From assembly GCA_003155135.1 (NCBI GenBank), contig PMFN01000020.1:121792-167768 (forward strand): a stretch of 45,977 bases of DNA. Reading direction: 5' to 3'. The notes under the pieces are model-generated. The model saw nothing but the letters and a program-made list of their open reading frames with translations, did no database searches and was not told the origin of the DNA. Source of the stretch: Acidimicrobiaceae bacterium. Its GTDB lineage: Bacteria; Actinomycetota; Acidimicrobiia; Acidimicrobiales; RAAP-2. Positions 15,687 to 27,446 of the stretch are shown in pieces. Position 1 is the first letter of the stretch. Each line of letters starts with the position of its first letter. The position numbers and the translations under genes were made by a program.

Positions 15687-16999
15687 GCCCCGAGAATGCC
15701 ACCCCCTTCGACGGATGGCTCGAAGAGGACCCCGAAGTCGCCCGCCTGCTCGGCGAGGAGCTCGACCGCCAGTCCACCACGCTCCAGCTCATCGCGTCGG
15801 AGAACTTCACCTCGCCGGCGGTGCTCGCCGCCTCAGGCTCGGTGCTGACCAACAAGTACGCCGAGGGCTATCCCGGCCGGCGCTACTACGGCGGGAACCA
15901 GATCATCGACGAGGTCGAGGACCTCGCACGCGAGCGGGCCAAGTCGCTGTTCGGGGCCGAGCACGCCAACGTCCAGCCCCACGCCGGGGCCAACGCCAAT
16001 CTCGGCGTCTACCAGGCGCTCCTCGAGCCCGGCGACACGGTCCTCGCCATGCGGCTCGACCACGGCGGGCACCTGACCCACGGCTCACCTGCGTCCATCA
16101 CCTCCAAGGTGTGGCACTTCGTGTCCTACGGTCTCACCGGGGCGAGCGAGGACCCCGACACGCCGGGCGAGGTCATCGACCTGGACCAGGTCGCCCACCT
16201 GGCCAAGACCGAGCGCCCGAAGCTGATCGTGGCGGGGGCGACCGCCTACGCGCGCACGATCGACCCGGTGCCCTTCCGCGAGATCGCCGACGAGGTCGGG
16301 GCCTACTTCATGTTCGACGGCGCCCACCCCGCCGGGCTCATCGCCGGGGGTGTGCACCCGAGCCCCGTCGGGATCGCCGACGTCATGACCTTCACGACGC
16401 ACAAGACGCTGCGCGGACCGCGCGGCGGGGCGATCGTGTGCCGGGCCGACCTGGCCAAACGCATCGACTCGGCGATCTTCCCTGGCCTCCAGGGCGGCCC
16501 CCTCGAACACGTGGTGGCGGCCAAGGCGGTGGCGTTCGCCGAGGCGGCTACTCCGGACTTCCGCCGCTACGCCGCCCAGGTGGTGGCCAACGCCAAGGCC
16601 CTCGCCACCTCGCTGAAAGCAGCGGGCTTCCGGCTGGTGTCGGGGGGCACCGACAACCACATGGTGCTGGTCGACCTGCGTCCCTTCGACGCCGAGCTGA
16701 CCGGCAAGGAGGCCCAAGAGGTCCTCGACCGCGCGGGCATCACTTGCAACCGCAACACCATCCCCGACGACCCGCGCTCGGCGTTCATCACCTCAGGCCT
16801 GCGGCTCGGCACGCCGGCGGAGACGACGGCGGGGATGGGTACGGCCGAGATGGCGACCATCGCGGAGCTGATCAGCCGCACCCTGTCGCAGCGATCCGAC
16901 GAGAGTGCCATCGCCGCCGTCCGGGCGGAGGTCGCCGAGCTGTGCGCCGCCTTCCCGCCCTACCCCTCGCTCATGGCCGGGGCAGCGGGCAGGGGCTGA
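15683..16999 (+). CDS. glyA: Serine hydroxymethyltransferase
   Basis: 438 residues. It interconverts serine and glycine with tetrahydrofolate, the main source of one-carbon units, using PLP. Conserved parts: [31 protein letters not shown], the PLP lysine in [12 protein letters not shown] (K241), and the carboxylate-binding Arg in [11 protein letters not shown]. The phosphate-binding loop reads HAGANAN (100-106), where the usual motif is HSG(S/A)QAN, so the first Ser is Ala and the Gln is Asn. GTG 15683 has GAAGGAG upstream and overlaps the end of the leader ORF. wecA follows 21 bp later. Confidence 0.95.
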   Translation: MSPENATPFDGWLEEDPEVARLLGEELDRQSTTLQLIASENFTSPAVLAASGSVLTNKYAEGYPGRRYYGGNQIIDEVEDLARERAKSLFGAEHANVQPHAGANANLGVYQALLEPGDTVLAMRLDHGGHLTHGSPASITSKVWHFVSYGLTGASEDPDTPGEVIDLDQVAHLAKTERPKLIVAGATAYARTIDPVPFREIADEVGAYFMFDGAHPAGLIAGGVHPSPVGIADVMTFTTHKTLRGPRGGAIVCRADLAKRIDSAIFPGLQGGPLEHVVAAKAVAFAEAATPDFRRYAAQVVANAKALATSLKAAGFRLVSGGTDNHMVLVDLRPFDAELTGKEAQEVLDRAGITCNRNTIPDDPRSAFITSGLRLGTPAETTAGMGTAEMATIAELISRTLSQRSDESAIAAVRAEVAELCAAFPPYPSLMAGAAGRG

Positions 17000-17020
17000 G
17001 CAGGACCAGGGTCGTCCGTC

Positions 17021-18265
17021 ATGCCCCCGCTCGGGTGGTACGGGGTCATCCTGGTGGTCGCCGCGCTCTCCACATTCGTCTTGACCATGCCGGCGCGGCG
17101 CGTGTCGCTGCGCCTCGGCTACGTGGCGCTCCCCGGTGACCGCAAGGTGCACAGCCATGCGACCCCCTACGGCGGCGGGGCGTCGATGTTCCTCGGGTTC
17201 CTCGTCGCCATCTCGGTGGCCGCCCTCGTGCCCTCGCTCCACGTGGTCTTCGCCGGGAACTCCGAGCCGCTCGGGGTGGTGCTGGCCGCCGGTGCGATCT
17301 TCATCGTCGGCGTCATTGACGACGTGCGCGAGATGTCCGCCCCGGCCAAGATCGCCGGCCAGGTGCTCGCTGCGAGCATCTTGTACTTCCTCGGCGTCAC
17401 CATGTACCAGTTCAAGATCCCCCTGGCCGGGGTGATCGTCCTCACCCCCGGCGTGATCCCGCTCATCACCGCCGCCTGGGTCATCGCCCTCACCAACGCC
17501 ATCAACCTGATCGACGGCCTCGACGGCCTGGCGGCGGGCGTGGTGGCCATCGCCGGGGGAGCGCTCGCCATCTACGGGCTCCGGCTCATGGACATGGGGC
17601 TGCTGCCCCTCGACAACGTGGGCCCTCTGGTGGCGGTGATCGCCTGCGGGGTGTGCGTCGGGTTCCTGCCGTTCAACTTCCACCCGGCCAAGATCTTCAT
17701 GGGTGACGCCGGCGCGCTGTTGCTCGGCCTGTTGATGTCGGCCTCGACCATGGTGATCGGTGGCCGCACCCCGCCGACCTCGGGCTCGACCTACTTCTTC
17801 TTCGCCCCAGTGTTCATCCCCTTCTTCATCCTGGGGGTGCCCCTCATCGACATGGCCTTCGCCTTCATCCGGCGCACGGCCCGGGGGACGGGCTTCCACA
17901 CGCCCGACAAGGACCACATCCACCACCGCCTCCTGCGCCTCGGCCACGGCCACCGGCGCAGCGTGCTCATCTTGTGGGCGTGGACGGCGCTCTTGTCGGG
18001 GTTCGTGCTCTTCCCCCTGTTCTTCTCGCAGGTGAACGCCTTCATCCCCTTCGGGGTGCTCGCCCTCGGCATCGCCCTCTACACGCTCCTGCACCCCCAG
18101 CTCCGGCGCGGCGGGGCCGACGAGGACGACGAGCCCGAAGCGCCGGCCGCGGGGGACGGGGCGCTCGCCGCCCCGGGGCCCTCGGACGGCCCGGTGCCAG
18201 GCACGACGGGGAACCCCGCAGGCCCGGCCGACGGTTTTGCCGTCGGTCCAGGCAAAGTGCGATAA
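17021..18265 (+). CDS. wecA: Undecaprenyl/decaprenyl-phosphate sugar-1-phosphate transferase (WecA/TagO-like)
   Basis: 414-residue polytopic membrane protein with about 10-11 membrane segments, of the MraY/WecA superfamily. It should transfer a GlcNAc-1-phosphate-type group from a UDP-sugar to a polyprenyl phosphate, starting an envelope polysaccharide. Motifs: GVIDDVREM (the paired Asp), NAINLIDGLDGLA, FNFHPAKIFMGDAG, and HIHHRLLRLGHGHR typical of WecA rather than MraY. The last roughly 55 residues are a hydrophilic Gly/Pro/Asp-rich tail of no known role. It sits immediately upstream of the atp genes, a conserved actinobacterial neighbourhood; the atp promoter lies within its 3' end. Confidence 0.92.
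   Translation: MPPLGWYGVILVVAALSTFVLTMPARRVSLRLGYVALPGDRKVHSHATPYGGGASMFLGFLVAISVAALVPSLHVVFAGNSEPLGVVLAAGAIFIVGVIDDVREMSAPAKIAGQVLAASILYFLGVTMYQFKIPLAGVIVLTPGVIPLITAAWVIALTNAINLIDGLDGLAAGVVAIAGGALAIYGLRLMDMGLLPLDNVGPLVAVIACGVCVGFLPFNFHPAKIFMGDAGALLLGLLMSASTMVIGGRTPPTSGSTYFFFAPVFIPFFILGVPLIDMAFAFIRRTARGTGFHTPDKDHIHHRLLRLGHGHRRSVLILWAWTALLSGFVLFPLFFSQVNAFIPFGVLALGIALYTLLHPQLRRGGADEDDEPEAPAAGDGALAAPGPSDGPVPGTTGNPAGPADGFAVGPGKVR
18228..18246. promoter_or_regulatory. Perfect inverted repeat over the atp -35 region
   Basis: CCGACGG-TTTTG-CCGTCGG, a 7-bp perfect stem inside the last codons of wecA. It overlaps the TTGCCG -35 hexamer. It may be an operator for the atp promoter or a partial terminator for wecA transcription; no U-tract follows the stem. 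Confidence 0.4.
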
Positions 18266-18266
18266 T
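18237..18266 (+). promoter_or_regulatory. atp operon promoter
   Basis: TTGCCG at 18237-18242, an 18-bp spacer, and GATAAT at 18261-18266, overlapping the wecA TAA stop. The start would be near 18273-18274, at a GTG codon. Confidence 0.55.
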
Positions 18267-18273
18267 GCCTCAC

Positions 18274-18357
18274 GTGACCAACGTCCGCCTCGCCACGCCG
18301 CGTGTCTCGACCCGACGCCAACGTGCGTCCGGGTCGGCCCCGACACCTGCTGCGTGA
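18274..18357 (+). CDS. Possible leaderless leader ORF of the atp operon
   Basis: 27 codons (MTNVRLATPRVSTRRQRASG...). The GTG lies 7 bases after GATAAT. It ends 58 bp before atpZ and does not overlap it, so coupling is less likely than at glyA. The peptide is basic and rich in Thr, Ser and Arg. Confidence 0.3.
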   Translation: MTNVRLATPRVSTRRQRASGSAPTPAA

Positions 18358-18415
18358 CCGGAGAGGACCCCCGTGCGGCGTCTCGTGAAAACTTCTTCGC
18401 TCGCGGCCACGCGCC

Positions 18416-18655
18416 GTGAGCACGCCGCTGGAGCGCGATCACGCCCCGGACCCCGGTCCGAAGCCCCTTCCAGGTACACTGGCCTTTGTTGGCCTCGGGA
18501 CCTCGGTGGCCGCCTGCGTGGCGGTCGGTGTGGTCCTCGGCATCGTGGGCGACGACTACTTCCATACCTCCCCGATGCTGATGGTGGTGGGGCTGGTGCT
18601 GGGAGTGGCCAGCGCCGTCTTCGCGACGGTGGCCCAGATCAAGCGGTACCTGTAG
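18416..18655 (+). CDS. atpZ: AtpZ/AtpI-type small membrane protein
   Basis: 79 residues with two membrane helices (about 22-43, FVGLGTSVAACVAVGVVLGIV, and 52-72, PMLMVVGLVLGVASAVFA) linked by a short GDDYFHTSP loop. This is the AtpZ family layout, and its place at the head of an atp operon fits. AtpZ/AtpI proteins assist c-ring assembly or cation supply to the ATP synthase. GTG 18416 is the only start in frame after the upstream stop; it has no SD, so the true start is uncertain. Confidence 0.75.
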   Translation: MSTPLERDHAPDPGPKPLPGTLAFVGLGTSVAACVAVGVVLGIVGDDYFHTSPMLMVVGLVLGVASAVFATVAQIKRYL

Positions 18656-18726
18656 ACGCACAGCCCTCCGGGGAGCGAGCACTGTGCCCGCGCTCGCCCC
18701 GGCGGGGACGCAGATAGAGGAGCGAC

Positions 18727-19143
18727 GTGTTTCCCGGTTTTTCCGAGTTGGACCTGCCGGTCCTGGCAAAGGTGCTGCGACGAACGGTCGTGAGCGCCAT
18801 CATCGTCGGCGCCGGTGCCATCATCGTTTCCCTGCTCCTGGCCCCTGCCCTCGCCGCGGTCGGTGTGGCCCTCGGGCTCGGGGCGGCCCTCATCAACCTG
18901 CGCTTCCTCGACGCCGGGGTGGCCAAGGTCCAGACCAAGGGCGAGACCAACAAGAAGGTCCTGCGGCGCCTGCTCGGCACCCGCACGGCCACCCGCCTGG
19001 CGGTCATGACCGCGGTGGTCATCGGGCTCGTGATCCTCGACGCCCCCCTCGGGATCGGTATGGTTGTCGGCCTCGTGATCTTCCAGATCGTCTTCGTCGT
19101 GAACGTCGCCCGCGCGGTCCTGGCATCGGGTGACCTCGTATGA
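18727..19143 (+). CDS. atpI: ATP synthase subunit I (AtpI)
   Basis: 138 residues with four membrane segments (about 19-38, 39-58, 95-111, 112-130) separated by a basic cytoplasmic loop (KGETNKKVLRRLLGTRTATR). This is the usual AtpI topology; the family helps assemble the c-ring. GTG 18727 is preceded by AGAGGAG. Its stop overlaps the atpB start (ATGA), so it belongs to the operon. Sequence conservation in AtpI is low, so the call rests on topology and position. Confidence 0.8.
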   Translation: MFPGFSELDLPVLAKVLRRTVVSAIIVGAGAIIVSLLLAPALAAVGVALGLGAALINLRFLDAGVAKVQTKGETNKKVLRRLLGTRTATRLAVMTAVVIGLVILDAPLGIGMVVGLVIFQIVFVVNVARAVLASGDLV

Positions 19144-19901
19144 GCACCCTCCTCGCTCCCCTCTCCGGCTCGATGAGCATGCTGGCCTCGACCGCCATCA
19201 CCGTCGGCGACCACGCCAAGACCACCAAGCTCTTCGGCCTCACCATCGACCTCGACATCGTCTGGGCGACGCTCATCGCGGCTGCCGTGGTGCTCGGGCT
19301 CGGGTTCACCATGGCCCGCAAGGCCACCGCAGGGGTCCCGGGCAAGCTGCAGCTCTTCTACGAGACCGTGGTGCTCCAGATCCAGGACCTGACCGACTCG
19401 GTCATGGGGCCTGCGGGCCGCGAGTTCGTGCCCCTCGCACTGGCGCTGTTCCTCTTCATCCTCGTCTGCAACTGGATCGGGGTCATCCCCTCGGGCCACA
19501 ACCCCGAATGGCTGCCCCAGCCCACCTCGGACGTGAACCTCCCCCTCGCCATGGCGCTCACGGTCTGGCTCTGGTCGATCGGCAAGGGCATCCGCACGCG
19601 GGGACTGCGCCACTACGGCGGCCACTTCTTGAAGCCCTACGCGGTGATGCTGCCCATCAACATCATCGAGGAGATCACCAAGCCGATCACCCTCACCTTC
19701 CGTCTCTTCGGCAACGTGTTCGCTGGCGCCCTGATGGTGGCCGTCATCGCCGCGCTGCTGCCGATCTACGTCGTGCCCTTCGGCGAGCTCGTCTGGAAGC
19801 CCTTCGAGCTCTTCATCGGCTTCATCCAGGCCTTCATCTTCGCCCTGTTGACCATCATGTACTTCGGGATGGCCATGGGCGACATGAACGAGGCGCCGTG
19901 A
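19140..19901 (+). CDS. atpB: F1Fo ATP synthase subunit a
   Basis: 253-residue membrane protein forming the two proton half-channels beside the c-ring. It has five to six membrane segments. The essential Arg lies in [15 protein letters not shown] (R188), and the C-terminal helix [18 protein letters not shown] carries the conserved Gln. ATG 19140 overlaps the atpI stop. The N-terminus ([20 protein letters not shown]) is longer than in E. coli relatives but has no clear cleavable signal. Confidence 0.95.
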   Translation: MSTLLAPLSGSMSMLASTAITVGDHAKTTKLFGLTIDLDIVWATLIAAAVVLGLGFTMARKATAGVPGKLQLFYETVVLQIQDLTDSVMGPAGREFVPLALALFLFILVCNWIGVIPSGHNPEWLPQPTSDVNLPLAMALTVWLWSIGKGIRTRGLRHYGGHFLKPYAVMLPINIIEEITKPITLTFRLFGNVFAGALMVAVIAALLPIYVVPFGELVWKPFELFIGFIQAFIFALLTIMYFGMAMGDMNEAP

Positions 19902-19959
19902 CGGCGGCCCCGCATCGGTTTCAACGAAGCGAATTTCGCACTACCTACAAGGAGGAGTT

Positions 19960-20226
19960 ATGGCACTGAACGGGATTGATGGCGCAGTTCGGGTGGCCGG
20001 CGCACTGGTCGGTGGCGGCCTGGCACTGGGCGGTGGCGCCATCGGCGCCGCGGTTGGTGACGGTCTCGCCGGTAGCCAGACCATCGCGGCGATCGCCCGG
20101 CAGCCCGAGATCGAGAGCAAGGCACGTCAGTACTTCTTCCTGACCGTCGGCCTGGTCGAGGCCATGTACTTCATCAACTTGTTGTTCATGGTCGTATTCG
20201 TCTACGTCTTCGCCGCCAAGAGCTGA
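19960..20226 (+). CDS. atpE: F1Fo ATP synthase subunit c
   Basis: 88-residue hairpin protein of the proton-driven rotor ring. Helix 1 is Gly/Ala-rich ([18 protein letters not shown]), the polar loop is ARQPE, and helix 2 carries the ion-binding Glu in GLVEAMYFI (E67). The Na+ signature of Gln in helix 1 plus Ser/Thr next to the Glu is not seen (Ala follows E67), so proton coupling is expected. ATG 19960 has a strong SD (AAGGAGGAG), stronger than its neighbours, as usual for this high-copy subunit. Confidence 0.96.
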   Translation: MALNGIDGAVRVAGALVGGGLALGGGAIGAAVGDGLAGSQTIAAIARQPEIESKARQYFFLTVGLVEAMYFINLLFMVVFVYVFAAKS

Positions 20227-20299
20227 TCCAACCCGGCGCCGCCGGGCGCCGGGCCGACCACCACCCACCACCGTCACCGGACGCCACTGACCGGAGAGC

Positions 20300-20854
20300 A
20301 TGGCAACTATGGAAACCGCAAGCATCTTCCTACTTCCCAACGGGACGTTCTTCGTCGAGCTGCTCGTCTTTTTGATCATCGTCTTTCTGATCACGAAGTA
20401 CATCCTTCCGCCCTTGAACCGGGCGATGGAGAAGCGCCAGGAGGAGATCCGCGCCTCGCTCGAGTCCGCCGAGCGCGCGCGCACCGACGCGGCCGCGGCC
20501 GACGACGAGCGCCGCCAGGCCCTCGAAGAGGCTCGCCAGCAGGCCCGCGAGATCGTGGCCCAGGCCGGCCATACGGCCGAGCAGGTCGCCGCCGAGGCGA
20601 GGGCTCGGGCCCAGGTGGAGTACGAGCGGATCGTGGCCAATGCCGACGCCGAGGTCAACCTGGCCCGCCAGCGCGCCGTCGACGAGGCAGCGGGGCAGAT
20701 GGGCGAGCTCGTCTTGGACGTGGTGGAGCGCATCATCGGGCGCGAAGTGGACGCAGAGGCGCATCGCGACCTCATCGATGAGGCCATCGGAGCGCTCCAG
20801 GTCGGCTCGCGCACCGACGGCTCGGCCACGTCGGGAGCGGGATCCCTGCAGTGA
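20300..20854 (+). CDS. atpF: F1Fo ATP synthase subunit b
   Basis: 184-residue peripheral stalk subunit. One N-terminal membrane helix (about 16-35, [19 protein letters not shown]) is followed by [20 protein letters not shown] and a long charged coiled coil, with Ala/Arg/Glu-rich repeats to about residue 150. It forms the stator dimer that holds the F1 head. ATG 20300 has GGAGAG upstream; a second ATG three codons later is possible. Its stop overlaps the atpH GTG. It is separate from delta, unlike the b-delta fusion of mycobacteria. Confidence 0.95.
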   Translation: MATMETASIFLLPNGTFFVELLVFLIIVFLITKYILPPLNRAMEKRQEEIRASLESAERARTDAAAADDERRQALEEARQQAREIVAQAGHTAEQVAAEARARAQVEYERIVANADAEVNLARQRAVDEAAGQMGELVLDVVERIIGREVDAEAHRDLIDEAIGALQVGSRTDGSATSGAGSLQ

Positions 20855-21782
20855 ACCCCTCCTTGTCGGGCTACTCGTCGGCGGTCTTCGCGACCGTGGG
20901 CGACGACGAGGCCGAGCAGCTCGCCGACGACCTCTTCGCCATCGAGGAGCTCGTCAACGCCACGCCGTCGCTGCGTGCCGCGCTGACCGACACGGCCATC
21001 CCGGGGAGGTCGCGTCGCGGCATCATCGACGACCTGTTGGGACAGAAGGTCTCCGCCCCCGCCCGCCGGCTCGTCGGGTACGCCGCGCTCGTCGCCCATG
21101 CGCAGGACGTGCCCGCGGCCATCAGCTGGCTGGCGCACCGAGCCCGCGAGCATGCCGAGCACCTGGTGCTCGACGAGCCCTCCCTCGGCCACGCCGCGGC
21201 CCGCCAGCGGGTGGGCGGCTATGCCACGGCGATCTTCGAGGGGCTCCCGACGGACCGGCTCGAAGAGATCGAAGACGAGCTCTTTCGCTTCGCCCGCACC
21301 GTCGAAGCCACCCCGGCCCTGCGGGTGGCCCTCACCGACCGCGAGCTTCCGGTGGCCGCTCGCCACGGCCTCTGCCACACCCTTCTCGAGGGCAAGGTGC
21401 AGCCCGCGACGCTCGGCCTCGTGGACTTCACCGTGACGGGCGGGCGCACGCGCGATTTCGTCGGGACGGTCGACTGGCTCGTGCTGCGCACGGCCGAGGC
21501 ACGGGGCTGGCGGGTCGCACGCGTGCACACCGCCCGCCCGGTCGACGCGGATCGCCAGCAGCGGCTGACCGAGGAGATGACCAATCTGGCGGGCACGCCG
21601 GTCGAGCTGCAGATCACCGAGGAGCCCGAGCTCCTCGGTGGTGTGCTGATCGAGATCGGCGACCTGCGCATCGACGCCACCGCCCGCGGGCGGTTGGACC
21701 GCCTGCACGACTCCCTCCTGCCCGAGGGGTGGGACGGGGCATTCTCATCACGACAACGCGGAAACACAGAGGGAGCACACTG

Positions 21783-21783
<1 letters not shown>
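20851..21783 (+). CDS. atpH: F1Fo ATP synthase subunit delta with duplicated N-terminal domain
   Basis: 310 residues, against about 180 in E. coli. It caps the alpha3beta3 head and joins it to b. The helical OSCP-like domain occurs twice. Copy 1 spans about residues 6-98 ([32 protein letters not shown]). Copy 2 spans about 122-218 ([34 protein letters not shown]). The C-terminal domain follows ([32 protein letters not shown]). Longer delta subunits with this duplicated pattern are seen in other actinobacteria such as Streptomyces. GTG 20851 overlaps the atpF stop, and the atpA ATG overlaps its own stop. Confidence 0.93.
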
Positions 21784-23306
<1,523 letters not shown>

Positions 23307-23405
23307 CCGTGGCCCGGCACCCCATCGCCCTCCCCGGCGCCGCTCGGCGCGTGCGCGCACCGGTCACGGCCAGCCTCGGCGCGCCCTTCCGGGGGGAGGA
23401 CTGAT

Positions 23406-25793
<2,388 letters not shown>

Positions 25794-25794
<1 letters not shown>

Positions 25795-26318
25795 TGGCCG
25801 ATGCCTTCGGCGTCGAGGTCGTGACACCAGAGCGGGCCCTGCTGGCTGGTCCGGCCACGGCGGTGATGCTGCGCACGAGCGACGGCAACCTGACCGTCCT
25901 CGACGGGCACACCCCCCTGATCGGCGACGTGGTGCCCGGGGAGGTGCGCGTCGAGCAGGAGGACGGCACCGTCGTGCACCTCGCCGTCCACGGCGGCTTC
26001 ATCCAAGTCGACACGCGCCCGGGCGCGGCCGAGGGCCTGGCGGAGGGGACGGGACCGATCGGCGACCTGTCGACAAAGGTCACCGTGCTCGCCGGCGTGG
26101 CGGAGCTCGCCGAGGAGATCGACGTCGAGCGGGCGACCCGGTCCAAGGAGACCCTCGAGGGACGCCTCAGCGAGCTGCGCGGGTCGGGGAGCCGGGGTGG
26201 CGGCGAGGCCGGTGCCGACGAGGGAGCCGAGATCGACCTCGAGCTGCTCGACGTCACCACGTCGCTCGACCGGGCAAACCTGCGCCTCGAGATCGCCGGC
26301 GCCCAGCAGCCTGTCTGA
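25794..26318 (+). CDS. atpC: F1Fo ATP synthase subunit epsilon, extended
   Basis: 174 residues, longer than the usual 120-140. The N-terminal beta sandwich is normal (FGVEVVTPERALLAGPA, LTVLDGHTPLIGDVVPGEV, HLAVHGGFIQVD). It is then interrupted by about 18 residues (TRPGAAEGLAEGTGPIGD) before VTVLAGVAELAEEID. The C-terminal helical hairpin is split by a Gly/acidic linker (about 127-150, RGSGSRGGGEAGADEGAE). Epsilon couples rotor and head, and its C-terminus can inhibit ATP hydrolysis; the inserts could change that. ATG 25794 overlaps the atpD stop. It is the last gene of the operon. Confidence 0.9.
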
Positions 26319-26330
26319 GCTGCCGGCAGC

Positions 26331-26350
26331 GGGCCCGGGACCACGGGCCC
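26331..26350. terminator. Hairpin between atpC and glpX
   Basis: GGGCCCG-GGACCA-CGGGCCC, a 7-bp perfect stem in the 58-bp gap between the convergent atpC and glpX genes. No U-run follows on either side, so any termination would be weak or factor-assisted. Confidence 0.4.
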
Positions 26351-26376
26351 CCGTTGAGCGGATCCGTTATGGCGAT

Positions 26377-27369
26377 TCAGTACAAGACGCTGTACTCGGC
26401 CAGCTTGGCGAGCGAGTGGATGGCGTCGATCGTCCGCATCGTCCCCGAGCGCGAGCGCAGCACCAGGGACTGGGTGGTGGCGCCGAAGTCGAGGTAGCGC
26501 ACCCCTTGGAGGAGGTCGCCGTCGGTGATGCCGGTCGCCGCGAAGAAGACGTTGTCGCCCGAGACGAGGTCGTCGGTGTGGAGCACGGCGCCGATGTCGT
26601 AGCCGGCGGCGACGGCGGCGGCGCGCTCGTCGTCGTTGCGCGGCCAGAGCCGCCCTTGGATCTCGCCCCCGACGCACTTGAGGGCTGCGGCGGCGAGCAC
26701 GCCCTCAGGGGTCCCGCCGATCCCGAAGAGCACGTCAGCACCCGAGATGTCCGCACGCACCGTCGCCAGCGCGCCGGCCACGTCCCCGTCGGTGATGAGC
26801 CGGATGCGGGCCCCTGCTTGGCGCACCTGGGCGATCAGCTCCTCGTGGCGGGGCCGGTCGAGGATGACCGCCGTCAGGTCGCGCACCGGTCGTCCGAGCG
26901 CCTTGGCCAGGGACTCGAGGTTCTCCGGCGCCGACACCTCGATGTCGATCGAGCCCTTGCCCCTCGGGCCGACCGCGATCTTCTCCATGTAAACGCACGG
27001 CCCGGGGTCGAACATGGTGCCGCGCTCGGAGACGGCGATGACCGCCAGTGCCCCCCCACGGCCGAGCGCGATGGGCGTCGTGCCGTCGATCGGGTCGACG
27101 GCGATATCGGTCTGGGGCGGCGAGCCGTCGCCGATGTTCTCCCCGTTGTAGAGCATGGGCGCGTTGTCCTTCTCGCCCTCGCCGATGACCACGACGCCGT
27201 CCATGGTCACCGTCTGGAGCACGATGCGCATGGCGTTGACCGCCGCGCCGTCGGCCCCCTCCTTGTCGCCACGGCCCATCCACCGGCTGGCGGCCAGTGC
27301 GGCGGCCTCGGTCACCCGCACCAGCTCCATGGCGAGGTTGCGGTCCGGGGCCTGCTGGGGGCTGTCCAC
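26377..27369 (-). CDS. glpX: Class II fructose-1,6-bisphosphatase
   Basis: 330 residues of the GlpX family. It removes the 1-phosphate of fructose-1,6-bisphosphate in gluconeogenesis, metal-dependently. Motifs: [34 protein letters not shown] (metal site), [14 protein letters not shown]-like sequence ([16 protein letters not shown]), and [11 protein letters not shown]. Possible starts are GTG 27369 and GTG 27375. I choose 27369 because a TATGGT hexamer (27378-27383) ends 8 bases upstream, which leaves 27375 too close to be transcribed from it. It is divergent from murA. Together with a pyrophosphate-type PFK at 33684, it gives the cell both directions of this sugar-phosphate step. Confidence 0.95.
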   Translation of the reverse strand: MDSPQQAPDRNLAMELVRVTEAAALAASRWMGRGDKEGADGAAVNAMRIVLQTVTMDGVVVIGEGEKDNAPMLYNGENIGDGSPPQTDIAVDPIDGTTPIALGRGGALAVIAVSERGTMFDPGPCVYMEKIAVGPRGKGSIDIEVSAPENLESLAKALGRPVRDLTAVILDRPRHEELIAQVRQAGARIRLITDGDVAGALATVRADISGADVLFGIGGTPEGVLAAAALKCVGGEIQGRLWPRNDDERAAAVAAGYDIGAVLHTDDLVSGDNVFFAATGITDGDLLQGVRYLDFGATTQSLVLRSRSGTMRTIDAIHSLAKLAEYSVLY

Positions 27370-27377
27370 GAGCACAG

Positions 27378-27383
27378 ACCATA
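27378..27383 (-). promoter_or_regulatory. -10 element of glpX
   Basis: On the minus strand TATGGT, 8 bases before GTG 27369; a near-leaderless start. It is about 50 bp from the divergent murA -10. Confidence 0.35.
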
Positions 27384-27433
27384 GCCGCCGTGCCTGGCAC
27401 CGCCGATGTCCGGGAACCGGTGCCCGGTGCCGC

Positions 27434-27439
27434 CATACT
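27434..27439 (+). promoter_or_regulatory. -10 element of murA (leaderless)
   Basis: CATACT, 7 bases, GTG 27447. The GGAGG that lies between is too close (2 bases) to the start to serve as a normal SD. Confidence 0.4.
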
Positions 27440-27446
27440 GGAGGCC

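Noticed and set aside
15496-15855. An N-terminal extension of the thiolase-like protein.
   Set aside because: It runs across the glyA leader and start, and the family N-terminus matches ATG 15495.
18373-18717. A 114-codon frame starting at GTG 18373 with a GGAGAGG upstream.
   Set aside because: It overlaps atpZ in a different frame and becomes Arg/Gly-rich without any membrane segments, unlike the AtpZ frame.
16793-18769. A 658-codon open frame on the minus strand.
   Set aside because: It is antisense to wecA and the end of glyA, and is rich in His, Gly, Glu and Asp repeats typical of GC-rich antisense frames. The plus-strand genes have clear family motifs.
19945-21708. A 587-codon minus-strand frame antisense to atpE, atpF and atpH.
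   Set aside because: No family motif; composition is that of an antisense shadow of well-conserved atp genes.
23309-23404. A 31-codon ORF between atpA and atpG.
   Set aside because: No SD at its GTG, no recognisable sequence, and short open frames are common at this GC content.
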